From: [Enterobacter] lignolyticus SCF1
GTDB lineage: Bacteria > Pseudomonadota > Gammaproteobacteria > Enterobacterales > Enterobacteriaceae
DNA: 64,000 nt
Reading direction: 5' to 3'
Assembly: GCF_000164865.1 (NCBI RefSeq)
Contig: NC_014618.1
Location: 2,666,001-2,730,000 of the forward strand
In this document: positions 34,931-44,320 of the stretch, in pieces
Position numbering within the stretch: the stretch's first letter is position 1
How the letters are laid out: each line of letters begins with the position of its first letter
The notes under the pieces: generated by a model
Told to the model about the DNA's origin: nothing
Seen by the model: only the letters and a program-made list of their open reading frames with translations
Database searches by the model: none
Position numbers and translations under genes: made by a program

Positions 34931-34964
34931 AACGCAGCGGCGGCCTGAATAGCGCCGCCGCGTT
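34931..34964 (-). terminator. hairpin downstream of astE
   Basis: AACGC(A)GCGGCGGC against GCCGCCGCGTT, one bulged base, at the end of the ast operon. No clear U tract, so termination may be weak or Rho-assisted. Confidence 0.45.
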
Positions 34965-34968
34965 GCGC

Positions 34969-35928
34969 TTAGTTTTCCCGCACCAGCATCAGCCCCGCCC
35001 GCAGACCAGGCGCGACGCTCGGGTTGGGGAATAGCACATACTCGATCTCATGCTCCACCACGTAGCGCGTCTCCCCCTCCTCCGCCAGCAGCGTACCGGC
35101 GCGAAACGGCGCGAAGTTCAGGGTGTCATTCGACATATGCAGCCGGAACCGATCGTTGTGTCGGGTTATCTGCTGCGCCACGCGATAGCGCAGCGGAATG
35201 CGCCCTGCGTCCGTTACCCCCTGCAGTAGCTGCGCCAGCGCCTGCTGCGTGGTCGCAAACTGCGTGAGATCGTTCTGACCGAACGGCAGCGCCTTGCCCA
35301 GCTCAAGCGTACAGGCGAGCGCCTGATAGTGCTCACAGCTGAAGTGGGTAAAGGTGCCGCCGGGGCTCTGGTGAAATACCAGCGCCTCAAGCCCCGCGGC
35401 CCCCAGCCAGCCCAGGAAGGCGTCATCCCACGGCGCGGCGCGGGCGGGCATCACGCCAAAGCGCACATGGTGCGAGCCGCGAATGGCGGTATGCAGGTCA
35501 AGATGCCAGCGCGCTTCGTCGTCCGGCTGGTAAAACGCCGCCAGCGCGTGCTCAAGCCGGGCGGCGCGCGCCGTTTCCTGCGACGGGACAAAATCATGCC
35601 AGCGCCCGCCGAACATGCGGTTCATGTCGCTGTGCAGGTAGCGCTTATTCTCCGCCAGCGCCAGCGGGTTGCCGAGGATAACCAGCAGGCGCCAGCGCAG
35701 CGGAATGTCGCCGCGAAACAGGCCCGCCAGCAGGCCGCTCAGCATCTCGACCGGTGCGGTTTCGTTACCGTGCACGCCCGCCGAGAGCACCAGCGCCCGC
35801 GAAGCGCCCGCCCGCGGCGTCAGCTCCAGTATCCCGGTATCCCGCCAGCGCCAGCGAAACTGCGCCGTCTCGCCGACGGTCGACGCCGGTCTGACGCCCG
35901 AAAGCGTCAGCGCCAGAAAATCCTCCAT
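34969..35928 (-). CDS. astE: succinylglutamate desuccinylase
   Basis: 319 residues, zinc-dependent AstE/AspA-type hydrolase releasing glutamate and succinate, the last step of the arginine succinyltransferase pathway. Zinc ligands lie in SAGVHGNETAPVE and WHLDLHTAIR; the catalytic Glu is probably in TLELGKALP. Last gene of astCADBE, 12 bases after astB. Confidence 0.95.
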   Translation of the reverse strand: MEDFLALTLSGVRPASTVGETAQFRWRWRDTGILELTPRAGASRALVLSAGVHGNETAPVEMLSGLLAGLFRGDIPLRWRLLVILGNPLALAENKRYLHSDMNRMFGGRWHDFVPSQETARAARLEHALAAFYQPDDEARWHLDLHTAIRGSHHVRFGVMPARAAPWDDAFLGWLGAAGLEALVFHQSPGGTFTHFSCEHYQALACTLELGKALPFGQNDLTQFATTQQALAQLLQGVTDAGRIPLRYRVAQQITRHNDRFRLHMSNDTLNFAPFRAGTLLAEEGETRYVVEHEIEYVLFPNPSVAPGLRAGLMLVREN

Positions 35929-35940
35929 GAAAGCCTCCTG

Positions 35941-37266
35941 TTATTGCTGGAACGGGTAGATAGCGCCAAGGCCGAGGATCTGCGTCAGGCGATCCAGCGC
36001 CTCGCGCCCTTCCCGCAGCAGCTGCGGGTCCGCCAGGTCGGCCTGGGTCAGACGGTCGCGGTAGTAGCGATCCACCCAGTCGTTAAGCGTGGCGAACAGC
36101 GTATCGTTCATCAGCACCGACGGGTTCACCGCCTGCAGTTGGGCCTCGTTAAGCACCACGCGCAGGCGCAGACAGGCCGGACCGCCGCCGTTGGACATGC
36201 TTTCGCGCAGGTCGAACACCTTCAGCTCGCCGATCGGGTTATCCATCGCCAGCATATCGTTGAGATACGCCCACACACCCGCGTGCTCCTGCGACTCTTT
36301 CGGCAGCACCAGCAGCATGCTGCCGTCCGGCCTGCTGAGCAGCTGGCTGTTGAACAGGTAGGTCGCCACCGCATCGTCTACCGACACCCGCGAGGCTGGC
36401 ACCACTACCGGCGCAAAGCCCGGCACCCGCTCGCGCAGCTGCGCCAGCAGCGCGTCCTGCTGCACAAACGCCTGCTCATGGCAGAACAGCACCTGGCGGT
36501 TGCTGACGGCGATCACGTCGTTATGGAATACGCCCTGGTCGATCACCTGCGGGTTTTGCTGCGCAAAAATCGCCTGCTGCGGGTTGACCTGGTTCAGCCG
36601 GGCGACCGCCTGGCTTGCCTCCAGCGTCTGCCGCGCCGGGTAACGACGCGGCGCATGCGCCCCGCCGTCCTCCCGGCCGTACACAAACATCTGCAGACCC
36701 GGCGCGCCGTACTCGCCCCCCAGGCGGTTATGGTTTGCCGCGCCTTCGTCGCCAAACAGCACCACCTGCGGCAGCGCGCCGTGGACGGCAAAGGCGCTTT
36801 CATTGCGGAAAATCGCCCGCAGAATCGCTTCTGTGGTCGGCGCTTCGCTGGCGCGGTGGAACTTGTTGTTCAGGTTCGCGACCGTCAGATGCACCCGGCC
36901 GTCCAGCGCATCCGCGGACGGGCAGACGGTCGCGGCGTTAGCGACCCACATCGACGAAGCCGAACTGACCGCCGACAGCAGCTGCGGCGCCTGCGCGGCC
37001 GCGCGCGCCACCACCTGCTCATCGCTGCCGCTAAAGCCAATCTGGCGCAGCAGCGCGACGTTCGGGCGCTCCTGCGGCGGGATCACCGCCTGCTTAAAGC
37101 CCATGTCCGCCAGCGCCTTCATCTTCAGCAGCCCCTGCTTCGCCGCCAGCTGCGGGTTCGAGACGCGGAAACGGTGCTTCGTCGACGCTTCATTACCGAA
37201 CGACAGCCCGGCGTAGTGGTGCGTCAGCCCCGGCAGACCGTCAAAATTCACTTCCCAGGCTTTCAT
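35941..37266 (-). CDS. astB: N-succinylarginine dihydrolase
   Basis: 441-residue guanidino-modifying (pentein-fold) enzyme turning succinylarginine into succinylornithine, CO2 and two ammonia. The active-site regions GDEGAANHNRLG, VFHNDVIAVSN and the cysteine in GGGPACLRLRV are present. It overlaps astD by four bases. The C-terminus is a few residues shorter than E. coli AstB. Confidence 0.95.
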   Translation of the reverse strand: MKAWEVNFDGLPGLTHHYAGLSFGNEASTKHRFRVSNPQLAAKQGLLKMKALADMGFKQAVIPPQERPNVALLRQIGFSGSDEQVVARAAAQAPQLLSAVSSASSMWVANAATVCPSADALDGRVHLTVANLNNKFHRASEAPTTEAILRAIFRNESAFAVHGALPQVVLFGDEGAANHNRLGGEYGAPGLQMFVYGREDGGAHAPRRYPARQTLEASQAVARLNQVNPQQAIFAQQNPQVIDQGVFHNDVIAVSNRQVLFCHEQAFVQQDALLAQLRERVPGFAPVVVPASRVSVDDAVATYLFNSQLLSRPDGSMLLVLPKESQEHAGVWAYLNDMLAMDNPIGELKVFDLRESMSNGGGPACLRLRVVLNEAQLQAVNPSVLMNDTLFATLNDWVDRYYRDRLTQADLADPQLLREGREALDRLTQILGLGAIYPFQQ

Positions 37267-38741
37267 GATTGCACCTCACGGGAAAAATCCAGCCCCGGGT
37301 TCAGCGTGCCCGGCAGCGCCAGCGAGGCGGATTCGAGGCTCGCCATCGGCCAGGCGCAGTAGTCGGCGGCATACCAGGCGCCAGGGCGATGGTTGCCGGA
37401 GGCGCCCACGCCGCCAAACGGCGCGGTGCTGGCCGCCCCGGTCAGCGGTTTGTTCCAGTTGACGATCCCGGCGCGCGCCTCCAGCAGCAGCTGGTCGAAC
37501 TTTTCGCGATCCGGAGAAATCAGGCCGCAGGAGAGACCGTAACGGGTGGCGTTCGCCTGCGCGATCGCCTCAGCAAACGTGTCATAGCGCCAGACGCACA
37601 GCAGCGGCCCGAACACTTCCTCATCGGCAACCTTGCTCACGCCCGTCAGTTCGATAATGCCCGGCGACAGCAGCGACGTCCCCGCCTCAAGCAGGCGCGG
37701 CTCAAGCAGCGTCACCCCGCCGTTCGCCACGTGCTGGCGCCAGGCGCTATGCACATGCTGCGCGGCCTGCGCGGAAATCAGGCCGCCCATAAACGGCTGC
37801 TCCTGCGCGTCCCAGCGGTCCGGCACAATCCGGCGGCTGACCTCCACCAGGCGGGCCAGGAAGGCATCGCCCTTCGCGCCGCGCTTCACCAGCAGGCGGC
37901 GCGAGCAGGTGCAGCGCTGCCCGGCGGTAATAAATGCCGACTGAATCGTGGTATGCACCGCAGCGTCGATATCGTCAGGTTCGTCGACGATAAGCGCGTT
38001 GTTGCCGCCCATCTCCAGCGCCAGCATTTTTTGCGGCTGCCCGGCTAACTGGCGGTGCAGCGAGAACCCGGTCGCCGAGCTGCCGGTAAACAGCACGCCG
38101 TCGATATCCGCCTGCCCGCCCAGCGCTTCGCCGGTTTCCCGGCCGCCCTGCAGCAGGTTAAGCACGCCCGGCGGCAGCCCGGCCTGCTGCCAGAGTCTGG
38201 CCATCGCCTCGCCAGTGGAGGGCGTCATTTCGCTCGGCTTAAACACCACGGTGTTCCCCGCCAGCAGCGCCGGGATGATATGTCCGTTCGGCAGATGACC
38301 GGGGAAGTTATACGGGCCGAATACCGCCAGCACACCGTGCGGACGATGGCGCAGCGAGGCGGCGCCGTCCGGCATCGGCGTGCTCTGCTCGCCGGTGCGG
38401 CTATGGTACGCCTTCACCGAAATCGCCACCTTGTTGATCATCGCGGTAACTTCGGTGGCGGATTCCCAGCGCGGTTTCCCGGTTTCGCGGGCGATGATTT
38501 CCGTCAGTTGCTCTTTGTTGGCCTCCAGCAGCGCGGCATAGCGTTCGGCAACCGCCTGGCGGGCGTCGAAGGGCTGCTTCGCCCAGCCGGGAAACGCGGC
38601 GCGCGCCGCGCCGACGGCCTGCACCACCTGCTCAAGGTCCGCATCGTTACCGTGCCAGACGGCCTCATGCGTTACCGGGTTCTGTTTATTACGCGCCTGT
38701 CCGCGGCCTGTCACCCAGTCGCCGTTAATCCATAAGCTCAT
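37263..38741 (-). CDS. astD: succinylglutamate semialdehyde dehydrogenase
   Basis: 492-residue NAD-dependent aldehyde dehydrogenase of the ALDH superfamily. The catalytic Cys is in GQRCTCSRR and the Glu in LEMGGNNAL; the FKPSEMTP and FTGSSATG motifs bind NAD. The start is the ATG at 38741 (MSLWINGDWVTG), overlapping the astA stop; seven upstream codons are rejected. Confidence 0.96.
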   Translation of the reverse strand: MSLWINGDWVTGRGQARNKQNPVTHEAVWHGNDADLEQVVQAVGAARAAFPGWAKQPFDARQAVAERYAALLEANKEQLTEIIARETGKPRWESATEVTAMINKVAISVKAYHSRTGEQSTPMPDGAASLRHRPHGVLAVFGPYNFPGHLPNGHIIPALLAGNTVVFKPSEMTPSTGEAMARLWQQAGLPPGVLNLLQGGRETGEALGGQADIDGVLFTGSSATGFSLHRQLAGQPQKMLALEMGGNNALIVDEPDDIDAAVHTTIQSAFITAGQRCTCSRRLLVKRGAKGDAFLARLVEVSRRIVPDRWDAQEQPFMGGLISAQAAQHVHSAWRQHVANGGVTLLEPRLLEAGTSLLSPGIIELTGVSKVADEEVFGPLLCVWRYDTFAEAIAQANATRYGLSCGLISPDREKFDQLLLEARAGIVNWNKPLTGAASTAPFGGVGASGNHRPGAWYAADYCAWPMASLESASLALPGTLNPGLDFSREVQS

Positions 38742-39772
38742 ACTTTTTTCTCCTCCGGGCAAAGACGAACCAGCCGTACGCGGTCGCCTGCATGACAGTT
38801 CAGGGCATCAAGCTGCTGCGCGCTCAGCAGCAGCTTATCGGTGTGCGGGTCGGCCTGCACCAGCATCGCGCGGTAGTGCTGATACTGCTCGTTCGCCACC
38901 AGGCAGACCGGCAGATCGCCCGGCGCCGGCTGGCCTTCCGCCACCTCCACCAGACGACTTTTCCGGATAGCGCGGATCCGGTCGATGTCGCACTCAAGCG
39001 TCGGGCCGCCGTCGAAAATATCGACATAGTTCCGGTAGCGGAAGCCCTCTTTTTCCAGCACCGCGCGCGCCGGGGCGGTTTGCGGGTGCACCTGGCCTAT
39101 CACCGCGCGCGCCTCTTCCGACAGAAAATCGGTATAGATCGGGTGTTTGGGCATCAGCTCGGCGATAAACGCCTTCTGTCCGGTGCCGCACAGGTAGTCG
39201 GCGCGGGCAAACGGCATGGAGAAAAAGCGCTGGCCGAGGCTTTCCCAGAACGGGGAATAGCCGTGCTCGTCAATCACCCCGCGCATTTCCGCCACCACCT
39301 TCTCATTAAAGCGATCGCGGAAGGCGGCCATAAACATAAAGCGCGATTTCGACAGCAGATAGCCGTTGCCCTCTTTGCGCCAGGCCGGGTCGAGAAACAG
39401 CGTGCACAGCTCACTGCTGCCGGTGTGATCGTGGGTGAGGAACAGCGTCGGCAGCGCGTTGTAGACGTTCAGCTCTTTCGACGCGTGCACCATCGTGCCC
39501 ACCCGGTAGTTGTACCAGGGGTCATTCAGCCCCACCGCCACCTCAATGGCGCAGATCCCCGCCACGCTGCCGCTGGCGGTATCCTCCAGCACAAACACAT
39601 ACCCCTGGTCGCCTTTCGGCAGTACGCCCTCCCAGGTCTGGATCGAGCGTTCAATACGCGCCGACAGCGTGGTTTCATCCGCAGGCAGCGATGTCAGACC
39701 GCCGCCGGTTTTCCCTGCAAGCGCCATCAGGCCGGGCAAATCCTCGCGTCCGACCGGGCGGATCACCATCAT
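38738..39772 (-). CDS. astA: arginine N-succinyltransferase
   Basis: 344-residue AstA, which succinylates arginine from succinyl-CoA to start the pathway. GNAT-like fold; conserved VGLNDPWYNYRVGT, LFLDPAWRKEGNGYLLSKSR and MRGVIDEHGYSPFW blocks. It overlaps astC and astD by four bases each (ATGA), indicating tight translational coupling. Confidence 0.96.
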   Translation of the reverse strand: MMVIRPVGREDLPGLMALAGKTGGGLTSLPADETTLSARIERSIQTWEGVLPKGDQGYVFVLEDTASGSVAGICAIEVAVGLNDPWYNYRVGTMVHASKELNVYNALPTLFLTHDHTGSSELCTLFLDPAWRKEGNGYLLSKSRFMFMAAFRDRFNEKVVAEMRGVIDEHGYSPFWESLGQRFFSMPFARADYLCGTGQKAFIAELMPKHPIYTDFLSEEARAVIGQVHPQTAPARAVLEKEGFRYRNYVDIFDGGPTLECDIDRIRAIRKSRLVEVAEGQPAPGDLPVCLVANEQYQHYRAMLVQADPHTDKLLLSAQQLDALNCHAGDRVRLVRLCPEEKKV

Positions 39773-40989
39773 GATGTCACCCCGGAGAGGAACCGGGCGC
39801 AGGCCAGCTCAAAGCGGTCGAAACCGGTTTTGACCTCTTCTTCGCTGATAATCAGCGCAGGCGCAAAGCGCACCACGTTGGCCCCGGCGATCAGCACCAT
39901 CAGGCCGTGTTCCGCCGCCAGCTGGCTGATCTGCTTCGCTTTGCCGGCATATTCAGCCTTCAGCACGCAGCCGATCAGCAGCCCCATGCCGCGCACTTCA
40001 TCAAACAGCGGGTAGCGCGCGTTGATGGCGCTCAGGCGTTCGGTGAACCACTGGTGGCGCTGTTTGACACCGTTCAGCACCTCATGGGTATTGATCAGGG
40101 AGAACACCGCGCCCGCGACGGCGGACGCCAGCGGGTTGCCGCCGTAGGTGGTGCCGTGGGTGCCCACCACCATGACGCTGGCAAATTTGTCGGTGGTCAG
40201 CATCGCGCCGATCGGGAAGCCGCCGCCCAGCGCCTTAGCGGTAGAGAGCACATCCGGCGTCACGCCGTAGTGCATATAGGCATACAGCTCGCCGGTGCGG
40301 CCGACGCCGGTCTGCACTTCGTCGAAAATCAGCACCGCGTTGTGGCGGTCGCACAGCGCGCGCAGCTCTTTGAGGAACGCCGGAGCGGCAGGGACTACGC
40401 CGCCTTCGCCCTGCATCGGCTCGACGATAACCGCGCAGGTATCGTCATTGATCAACGCGCGCGCGGAGTCGATATCGTTGTACACCGCGTGCTGGATTTG
40501 CGGCGGCAGCGGCGCGAAGTCCTGCGAGTAGGCAGGCTGGCCGCCCGCGCTGACGGTAAACAGCGTCCGGCCATGGAAGGCGTTCTTGAACGCCACAATG
40601 CCGTTTTTATGCGTGCCGAACTTGTCGTGAGCGTACTTACGCGCCAGCTTCAGCGCCGCTTCGTTCGCTTCCGCACCGGAGTTACAGAAAAACACCTTTT
40701 CGGCAAAGGTGGCGTCGATCAGCTGCTTCGCCAGACGCAGCACCGGCTCGTTGGTGTAGCCGTTGCCGGTGTGCCAGAACTTACCCGCCTGCTCGGTCAG
40801 GGCCTTGATCATCGCCGGATGCGCATGACCCAGCGCGTTCACCGCGATACCGCCGGCAAAATCGATATATTCTTTACCCTGCTGGTCCCACAGACGGGAG
40901 CCTTCGCCGCGTACCGGAATAAACGCCGCCGGAGCGTAAACCGGCATCATCCAATCGTCAAAATTTCCACGCGTTACTGACTGATTCAT
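39769..40989 (-). CDS. astC: succinylornithine/acetylornithine transaminase
   Basis: 406-residue class III PLP aminotransferase. PLP-site features: NSGAEANEAALKLAR, FDEVQTGVGRTG and the Schiff-base lysine in STAKALGGGFPIG. First gene of astCADBE. The start is the ATG at 40989 (MNQSVTRGNFD), in line with E. coli AstC; the longer frame covers the promoter and is rejected. Confidence 0.96.
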   Translation of the reverse strand: MNQSVTRGNFDDWMMPVYAPAAFIPVRGEGSRLWDQQGKEYIDFAGGIAVNALGHAHPAMIKALTEQAGKFWHTGNGYTNEPVLRLAKQLIDATFAEKVFFCNSGAEANEAALKLARKYAHDKFGTHKNGIVAFKNAFHGRTLFTVSAGGQPAYSQDFAPLPPQIQHAVYNDIDSARALINDDTCAVIVEPMQGEGGVVPAAPAFLKELRALCDRHNAVLIFDEVQTGVGRTGELYAYMHYGVTPDVLSTAKALGGGFPIGAMLTTDKFASVMVVGTHGTTYGGNPLASAVAGAVFSLINTHEVLNGVKQRHQWFTERLSAINARYPLFDEVRGMGLLIGCVLKAEYAGKAKQISQLAAEHGLMVLIAGANVVRFAPALIISEEEVKTGFDRFELACARFLSGVTS

Positions 40990-41065
40990 AGCGACCTCTT
41001 CTTCCGGTAAATATAAGGTTATCGTTGTGTTAATAAAAATGAGTGTTTGTGCTGTAAATGTATAT

Positions 41066-41081
41066 TGCAGACATCGTGCCA
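41066..41081 (-). promoter_or_regulatory. sigma-54 promoter of astCADBE
   Basis: Read toward astC the site is TGGCACGATGTCTGCA, with GG and GC at the canonical -24/-12 spacing. Transcription would begin near 41056. E. coli astC uses a sigma-54, NtrC-activated promoter under nitrogen limitation. Confidence 0.85.
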
Positions 41082-41400
41082 GCCAGCGGCAAAAGTGCAT
41101 AAACGCGGGTTCTAAACTTAATATCAATAACTTACAATTCGTAGCTATTCACAATTAATGCATAGAAAGTGAATAAAAAGGGTTTGACAGGCCATTAGAG
41201 GCACTAATAATCGCAACATTATTCATTAGTAAAACTTAATTCATGAACTGTGATCGTCTGCGAGATTTGTCGTAAATCTGCGCACCAAAAGGGAGCGTAA
41301 TGCGCCAAAAAAGGGCAATTCCCCGGGCGTTTGTCATGGATAACGCGCTGCGCTACGCTCAATCTGTAGCCCTTTCAGGCAAACTCAATGAGGAATACCG
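41082..41400. promoter_or_regulatory. ast upstream control region and oxidoreductase promoter
   Basis: AT-rich gap between divergent genes. TATTCAC and GTGAATA (around 41143-41176) and ATTCAT-rich stretches near 41220-41245 resemble ARG-box halves. GCGCACCA near 41280 resembles half an NtrC site. These fits are loose and unverified. Confidence 0.35.
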
Positions 41401-42798
41401 ATGCGGCATGTTGATGCGGTTCTGATTGGCGCCGGTCAGGCAGCGCCTTCCCTGGCGGTGGCCCTCGCCGCCCGCGGGCAAACGGTCGTCATAATTGAAG
41501 GCAACTTTTATGGCGGCACCTGCGTGAACTTCGGCTGCACGCCGACCAAAACGCTGCGAAAGTCTGCACGTATCGCCCATCTGGCGCGCCACGCGGCGGA
41601 GTTCGGCGTGGTCACCGGGCCGGTTAACGTTATCTATGCCGCCGCCATCCAGCGGATGCGCGCGCGCGTCGAGTCCTCGCGCAGCGGGCTGGTGCAGTGG
41701 CTTGAGGGCACGGAAAACCTTGAGATGATCCACGGCTGGGGCCGCTTCCTGGGCCTCGACGGCGAGCGCTTTCTGATAGAGGTGAACGGCGAGACCCTCA
41801 GCGCCCGCCAGGTGTATCTCAACACCGGCACCCGGGCGTTTATCCCCCCGCTCCCCGGCATCGACCGGGTGCCTTATCTCGACAACGCCATCCTGCTGGC
41901 GCTGGAGGCGTGCCCGCAGCATCTGATTATCGTCGGCGCCAGCTACATCGGCCTCGAACTGGGGCAGATATACCGCCGCCTGGGCGCACAGGTGTCGGTC
42001 ATCCACCGCGCGGCGCGCATCGCCGAACGGGAGGATGAGGACGTCAGCGCGGCGATCCTCGATTTTCTGCAGGACGAGGGGATCGCCTTTTATCTGGAGT
42101 CCGCCATCAGCGCCCTTTCCCCATACGGCGACGGCGTGAGCGTGCGGCTCAGCGATGGCCGCACGCTGACCGGCAGCCATATCCTGTTCGCCACCGGGCG
42201 CATCCCCAACACCGAGCGGCTCAACCTTGCCGCCGTCGGCGTGGAAACGGACCCGCGCGGCTTTATCCGCACCGATGCGCACTTCAACACCAGCGTGCCC
42301 GGCATTAAGGCCCTCGGCGATATTAACGGGCGCGGCGCGTTCACCCACACCAGCTACCATGACTACCAGATTGTGCTGGCGGAACTCGACGGTCAGACCC
42401 CGGACGGGCAGTGGCGCGACGCCGACCAGCGCGTCGTCACCTACGCCATGTTCACCGACCCGCCGCTCGGCCGCGTGGGCATAACGCTGGCGCAGGCCCA
42501 GGAACGGGCGGCCCACGGGCAAAACATCCTGACAGCAGAATTCAGCATGGCCGACGTCAGCCGCGCAAAGGAGGAAAGCGAGACCCAAGGGCTTATCCGG
42601 CTGATTGTCGACGCCGACAGCGAACGCTTTCTCGGCGCAACGTTTCTGGGAACTGGCGGCGATGAGATTGTGGCGGTGATTTCCAATTATATGGCGACCG
42701 GGGCGAGCTACCGGCTGATGATGCAGGCGCTGCCGGTGCACCCGACGGTGGCGGAGTTTTTGCCGACGATTTTGGGGAGGTTGAGTCGGTTGGGTTGA
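41401..42798 (+). CDS. FAD-dependent pyridine nucleotide-disulfide oxidoreductase, class I
   Basis: 465 residues related to mercuric reductase/RclA-like flavoproteins. FAD motif VLIGAGQAAPSLA, redox-active disulfide GGTCVNFGCTPTKTL, NAD(P) motif IIVGASYIGLELGQIYRRLG, second FAD motif GIKALGDI, and the C-terminal HPTVAE with the catalytic His-Glu pair. There is no N-terminal HMA domain, so mercury reduction is not indicated. It is divergent from the ast operon, where E. coli K-12 has xthA. The substrate is unknown. Confidence 0.85.
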   Translation: MRHVDAVLIGAGQAAPSLAVALAARGQTVVIIEGNFYGGTCVNFGCTPTKTLRKSARIAHLARHAAEFGVVTGPVNVIYAAAIQRMRARVESSRSGLVQWLEGTENLEMIHGWGRFLGLDGERFLIEVNGETLSARQVYLNTGTRAFIPPLPGIDRVPYLDNAILLALEACPQHLIIVGASYIGLELGQIYRRLGAQVSVIHRAARIAEREDEDVSAAILDFLQDEGIAFYLESAISALSPYGDGVSVRLSDGRTLTGSHILFATGRIPNTERLNLAAVGVETDPRGFIRTDAHFNTSVPGIKALGDINGRGAFTHTSYHDYQIVLAELDGQTPDGQWRDADQRVVTYAMFTDPPLGRVGITLAQAQERAAHGQNILTAEFSMADVSRAKEESETQGLIRLIVDADSERFLGATFLGTGGDEIVAVISNYMATGASYRLMMQALPVHPTVAEFLPTILGRLSRLG

Positions 42799-43007
42799 AA
42801 GCGAGTACGTTTTGAGATGGCCTGATTTGTACAGTGAAGCGCGTGTATTGCATCCATCGGCTGAACTCACAGCCAGAAGCGGATGTGTTGACCCTTAGGC
42901 GCTATTGTCAATCAGGGTAACCGCAAAACATCGATTGGCTACACTTGCGCAGAAATGCAGCCGTTCGGAGGTTTTTCTGCCTCTGGCAGAACAGTCAGAA
43001 CCTTGCA

Positions 43008-43592
43008 TTATTGATTTCGTTTCACCTCGTATTGCAGGCACACTACTCCCGACGGGAAAACTTTACTCTTCACCAGCATGAGTGAGGTTCTGTCTTTGAT
43101 GTTTTTGAACAAGGGAATGCCTTGCCCCAGCAGAATCGGATTGACGAATAGCCAATACTCATCAATAAGGTTTTCCGCCATTAGCGCGTGAGTCGCTGAG
43201 GGACTGCCAAAAATTAAGATTTCGCTGCCCGCGCTATGCCTGAGCTTGCTGATTTCGTCGCTTAAATTGCTACTAATAATTTGCGTATTAGGGTGATTTT
43301 TTTCTAACAGGGTTTTCGACAACACCACTTTGTGGGCAGATTTATACCAACGCGAATGCGCATGGTCATGCGGGCTGGCGTCTAGCTTATCGGCAGCAGT
43401 TGGCCAGTACGACTCCATCATCTGGTAGGTGATGCGCCCATATAAGGCGGTGTCGGTCTGCTGAATCCGCTGCTCTACATATTCAAACAAGTCGGGGCTT
43501 ATGCTTATCCAGGCCAGACTCGCCAGGCCCTCAGCGGTAGAAGCGACAAAACCATCCAGCGACACATGGACAAACGAAACTATTTTTCTCAT
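43008..43592 (-). CDS. dihydrofolate reductase-like (RibD C-terminal domain) protein
   Basis: 194 residues beginning RKIVSFVHVSLDGFVA, with LYGRITYQMMESYWP and a closing GGG-like region replaced by IFGSPSATHAL. This is the RibD C-terminal/YyaP-type reductase family, NADPH-dependent by homology; the substrate is unknown. The ATG overlaps the stop of the upstream SRPBCC remnant (ATGA), so it was once the second gene of a pair. GC is lower than in the core genes. Confidence 0.8.
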   Translation of the reverse strand: MRKIVSFVHVSLDGFVASTAEGLASLAWISISPDLFEYVEQRIQQTDTALYGRITYQMMESYWPTAADKLDASPHDHAHSRWYKSAHKVVLSKTLLEKNHPNTQIISSNLSDEISKLRHSAGSEILIFGSPSATHALMAENLIDEYWLFVNPILLGQGIPLFKNIKDRTSLMLVKSKVFPSGVVCLQYEVKRNQ

Positions 43593-43909
43593 GATTTCCT
43601 CTTTGATTGCGTTTTGATTACATAGTCTGCGAGGCGCGCCAGGGTTTGGTTCCCGCCTTCAATCACCCCCATTTCCTCCAACGCCATCTTGCGTGCTTCC
43701 GCACCCGGAAAAACAGATGTATCGTCACTTTGGTTTGTCCATCCACCGCTGCTCACGCCGGAGAGGGTGACGAAGGTGTTCCCGAGCACGCTCAAGTTGT
43801 ATCGGCTCAGGATGAACAAAAGAATGCAGCCGTGAGAAAAACGGGTTGCTCTCCATGGCAAGCCCCTATTCCCGGAACATCTGGAATTAAGTATAAATCT
43901 TGTTACCAA
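43589..43909 (-). pseudogene. SRPBCC/AHSA1-domain protein remnant
   Basis: The frame ends in GGWTNQSDDTSVFPGAEA and NQTLARLADYV, a typical C-terminal stretch of SRPBCC (AHSA1-like) proteins often paired with DHFR-like genes. The N-terminal half of the domain is missing and the first part of the frame looks non-coding, so the gene appears 5'-truncated or frameshifted. Confidence 0.55.
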
Positions 43910-43966
43910 TACGGTTCTGGAACAGCGCCCATTGGCTACTTGCCCCTGATTTGTGTGATAAGTGCC

Positions 43967-44040
43967 AACTTCTGCTTCTCGCTCAGAGCAGACCTGCAGG
44001 CAAGTTAATTAGTCCACTTAGTGCCAGGAGCGGGCGTTGC
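43967..44040 (+). repeat. dispersed intergenic repeat, copy
   Basis: CTTCTCGCTCAGAGCAGACC, GCAGGCAAGTTAATTAGTCC, TTAGTGCCAGGAGCGGGCGT. Shares its backbone with 51136-51200 and 51745-51810. Confidence 0.78.
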
Positions 44041-44309
44041 TAACATCGGAATGAGCTAATCTTCAGGGCTGGTCAGAGTGACACTGCCAGACTGTAATGT
44101 GGAAGCGAATGTGTTCTGTCGGGACCGAACTGCGTTGCAGCAGCGCTGACCCATGAGGCGTTAATGGTACCGATTGACGCACTGACGGCACACGTCGCAG
44201 AACTGGAGTCAAAAAACAACAGTGTAATCATTGTATTTAATGATATTACTACACTTGTATAAGTGTGCAGTGATAAGTTATTAAAGGAAATAGCCGCGCT
44301 ATCCACCAT

Positions 44310-44314
44310 GGAGG
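44310..44314 (+). promoter_or_regulatory. ribosome binding site deciding a GTG start
   Basis: GGAGG six bases before the GTG at 44321. Confidence 0.75.
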
Positions 44315-44320
44315 TTTACT

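Larger units (their letters stand above)
43910..44320. other. gene-poor stretch with one dispersed repeat and a possible decayed frame
   Basis: A copy of the dispersed repeat lies at 43967-44040. From about 44104 to 44262 the + strand holds an open stretch that reads VAAALTHEALMVPIDAL and then VAELESKNN before a stop. It looks like the tail of a lost phage-type gene but has no start. Otherwise nothing is seen. Confidence 0.4.

Noticed and set aside
35329..37362. 677-codon open frame antisense to astE and astB
   Set aside because: It lies wholly over two well-conserved genes on the other strand, is Arg/His/Gln-rich, has no RBS, and arises from high-GC codon bias.
38792..40015. 407-codon frame antisense to astA/astC
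   Set aside because: Shadow frame in GC-rich DNA.
41401..42798. Mercuric reductase
   Set aside because: The protein shares the fold and disulfide motif but lacks an HMA domain, and no mer genes are near.
41359..42870. 503-codon frame antisense to the flavoprotein gene
   Set aside because: Shadow of a clear FAD oxidoreductase; composition is not protein-like.
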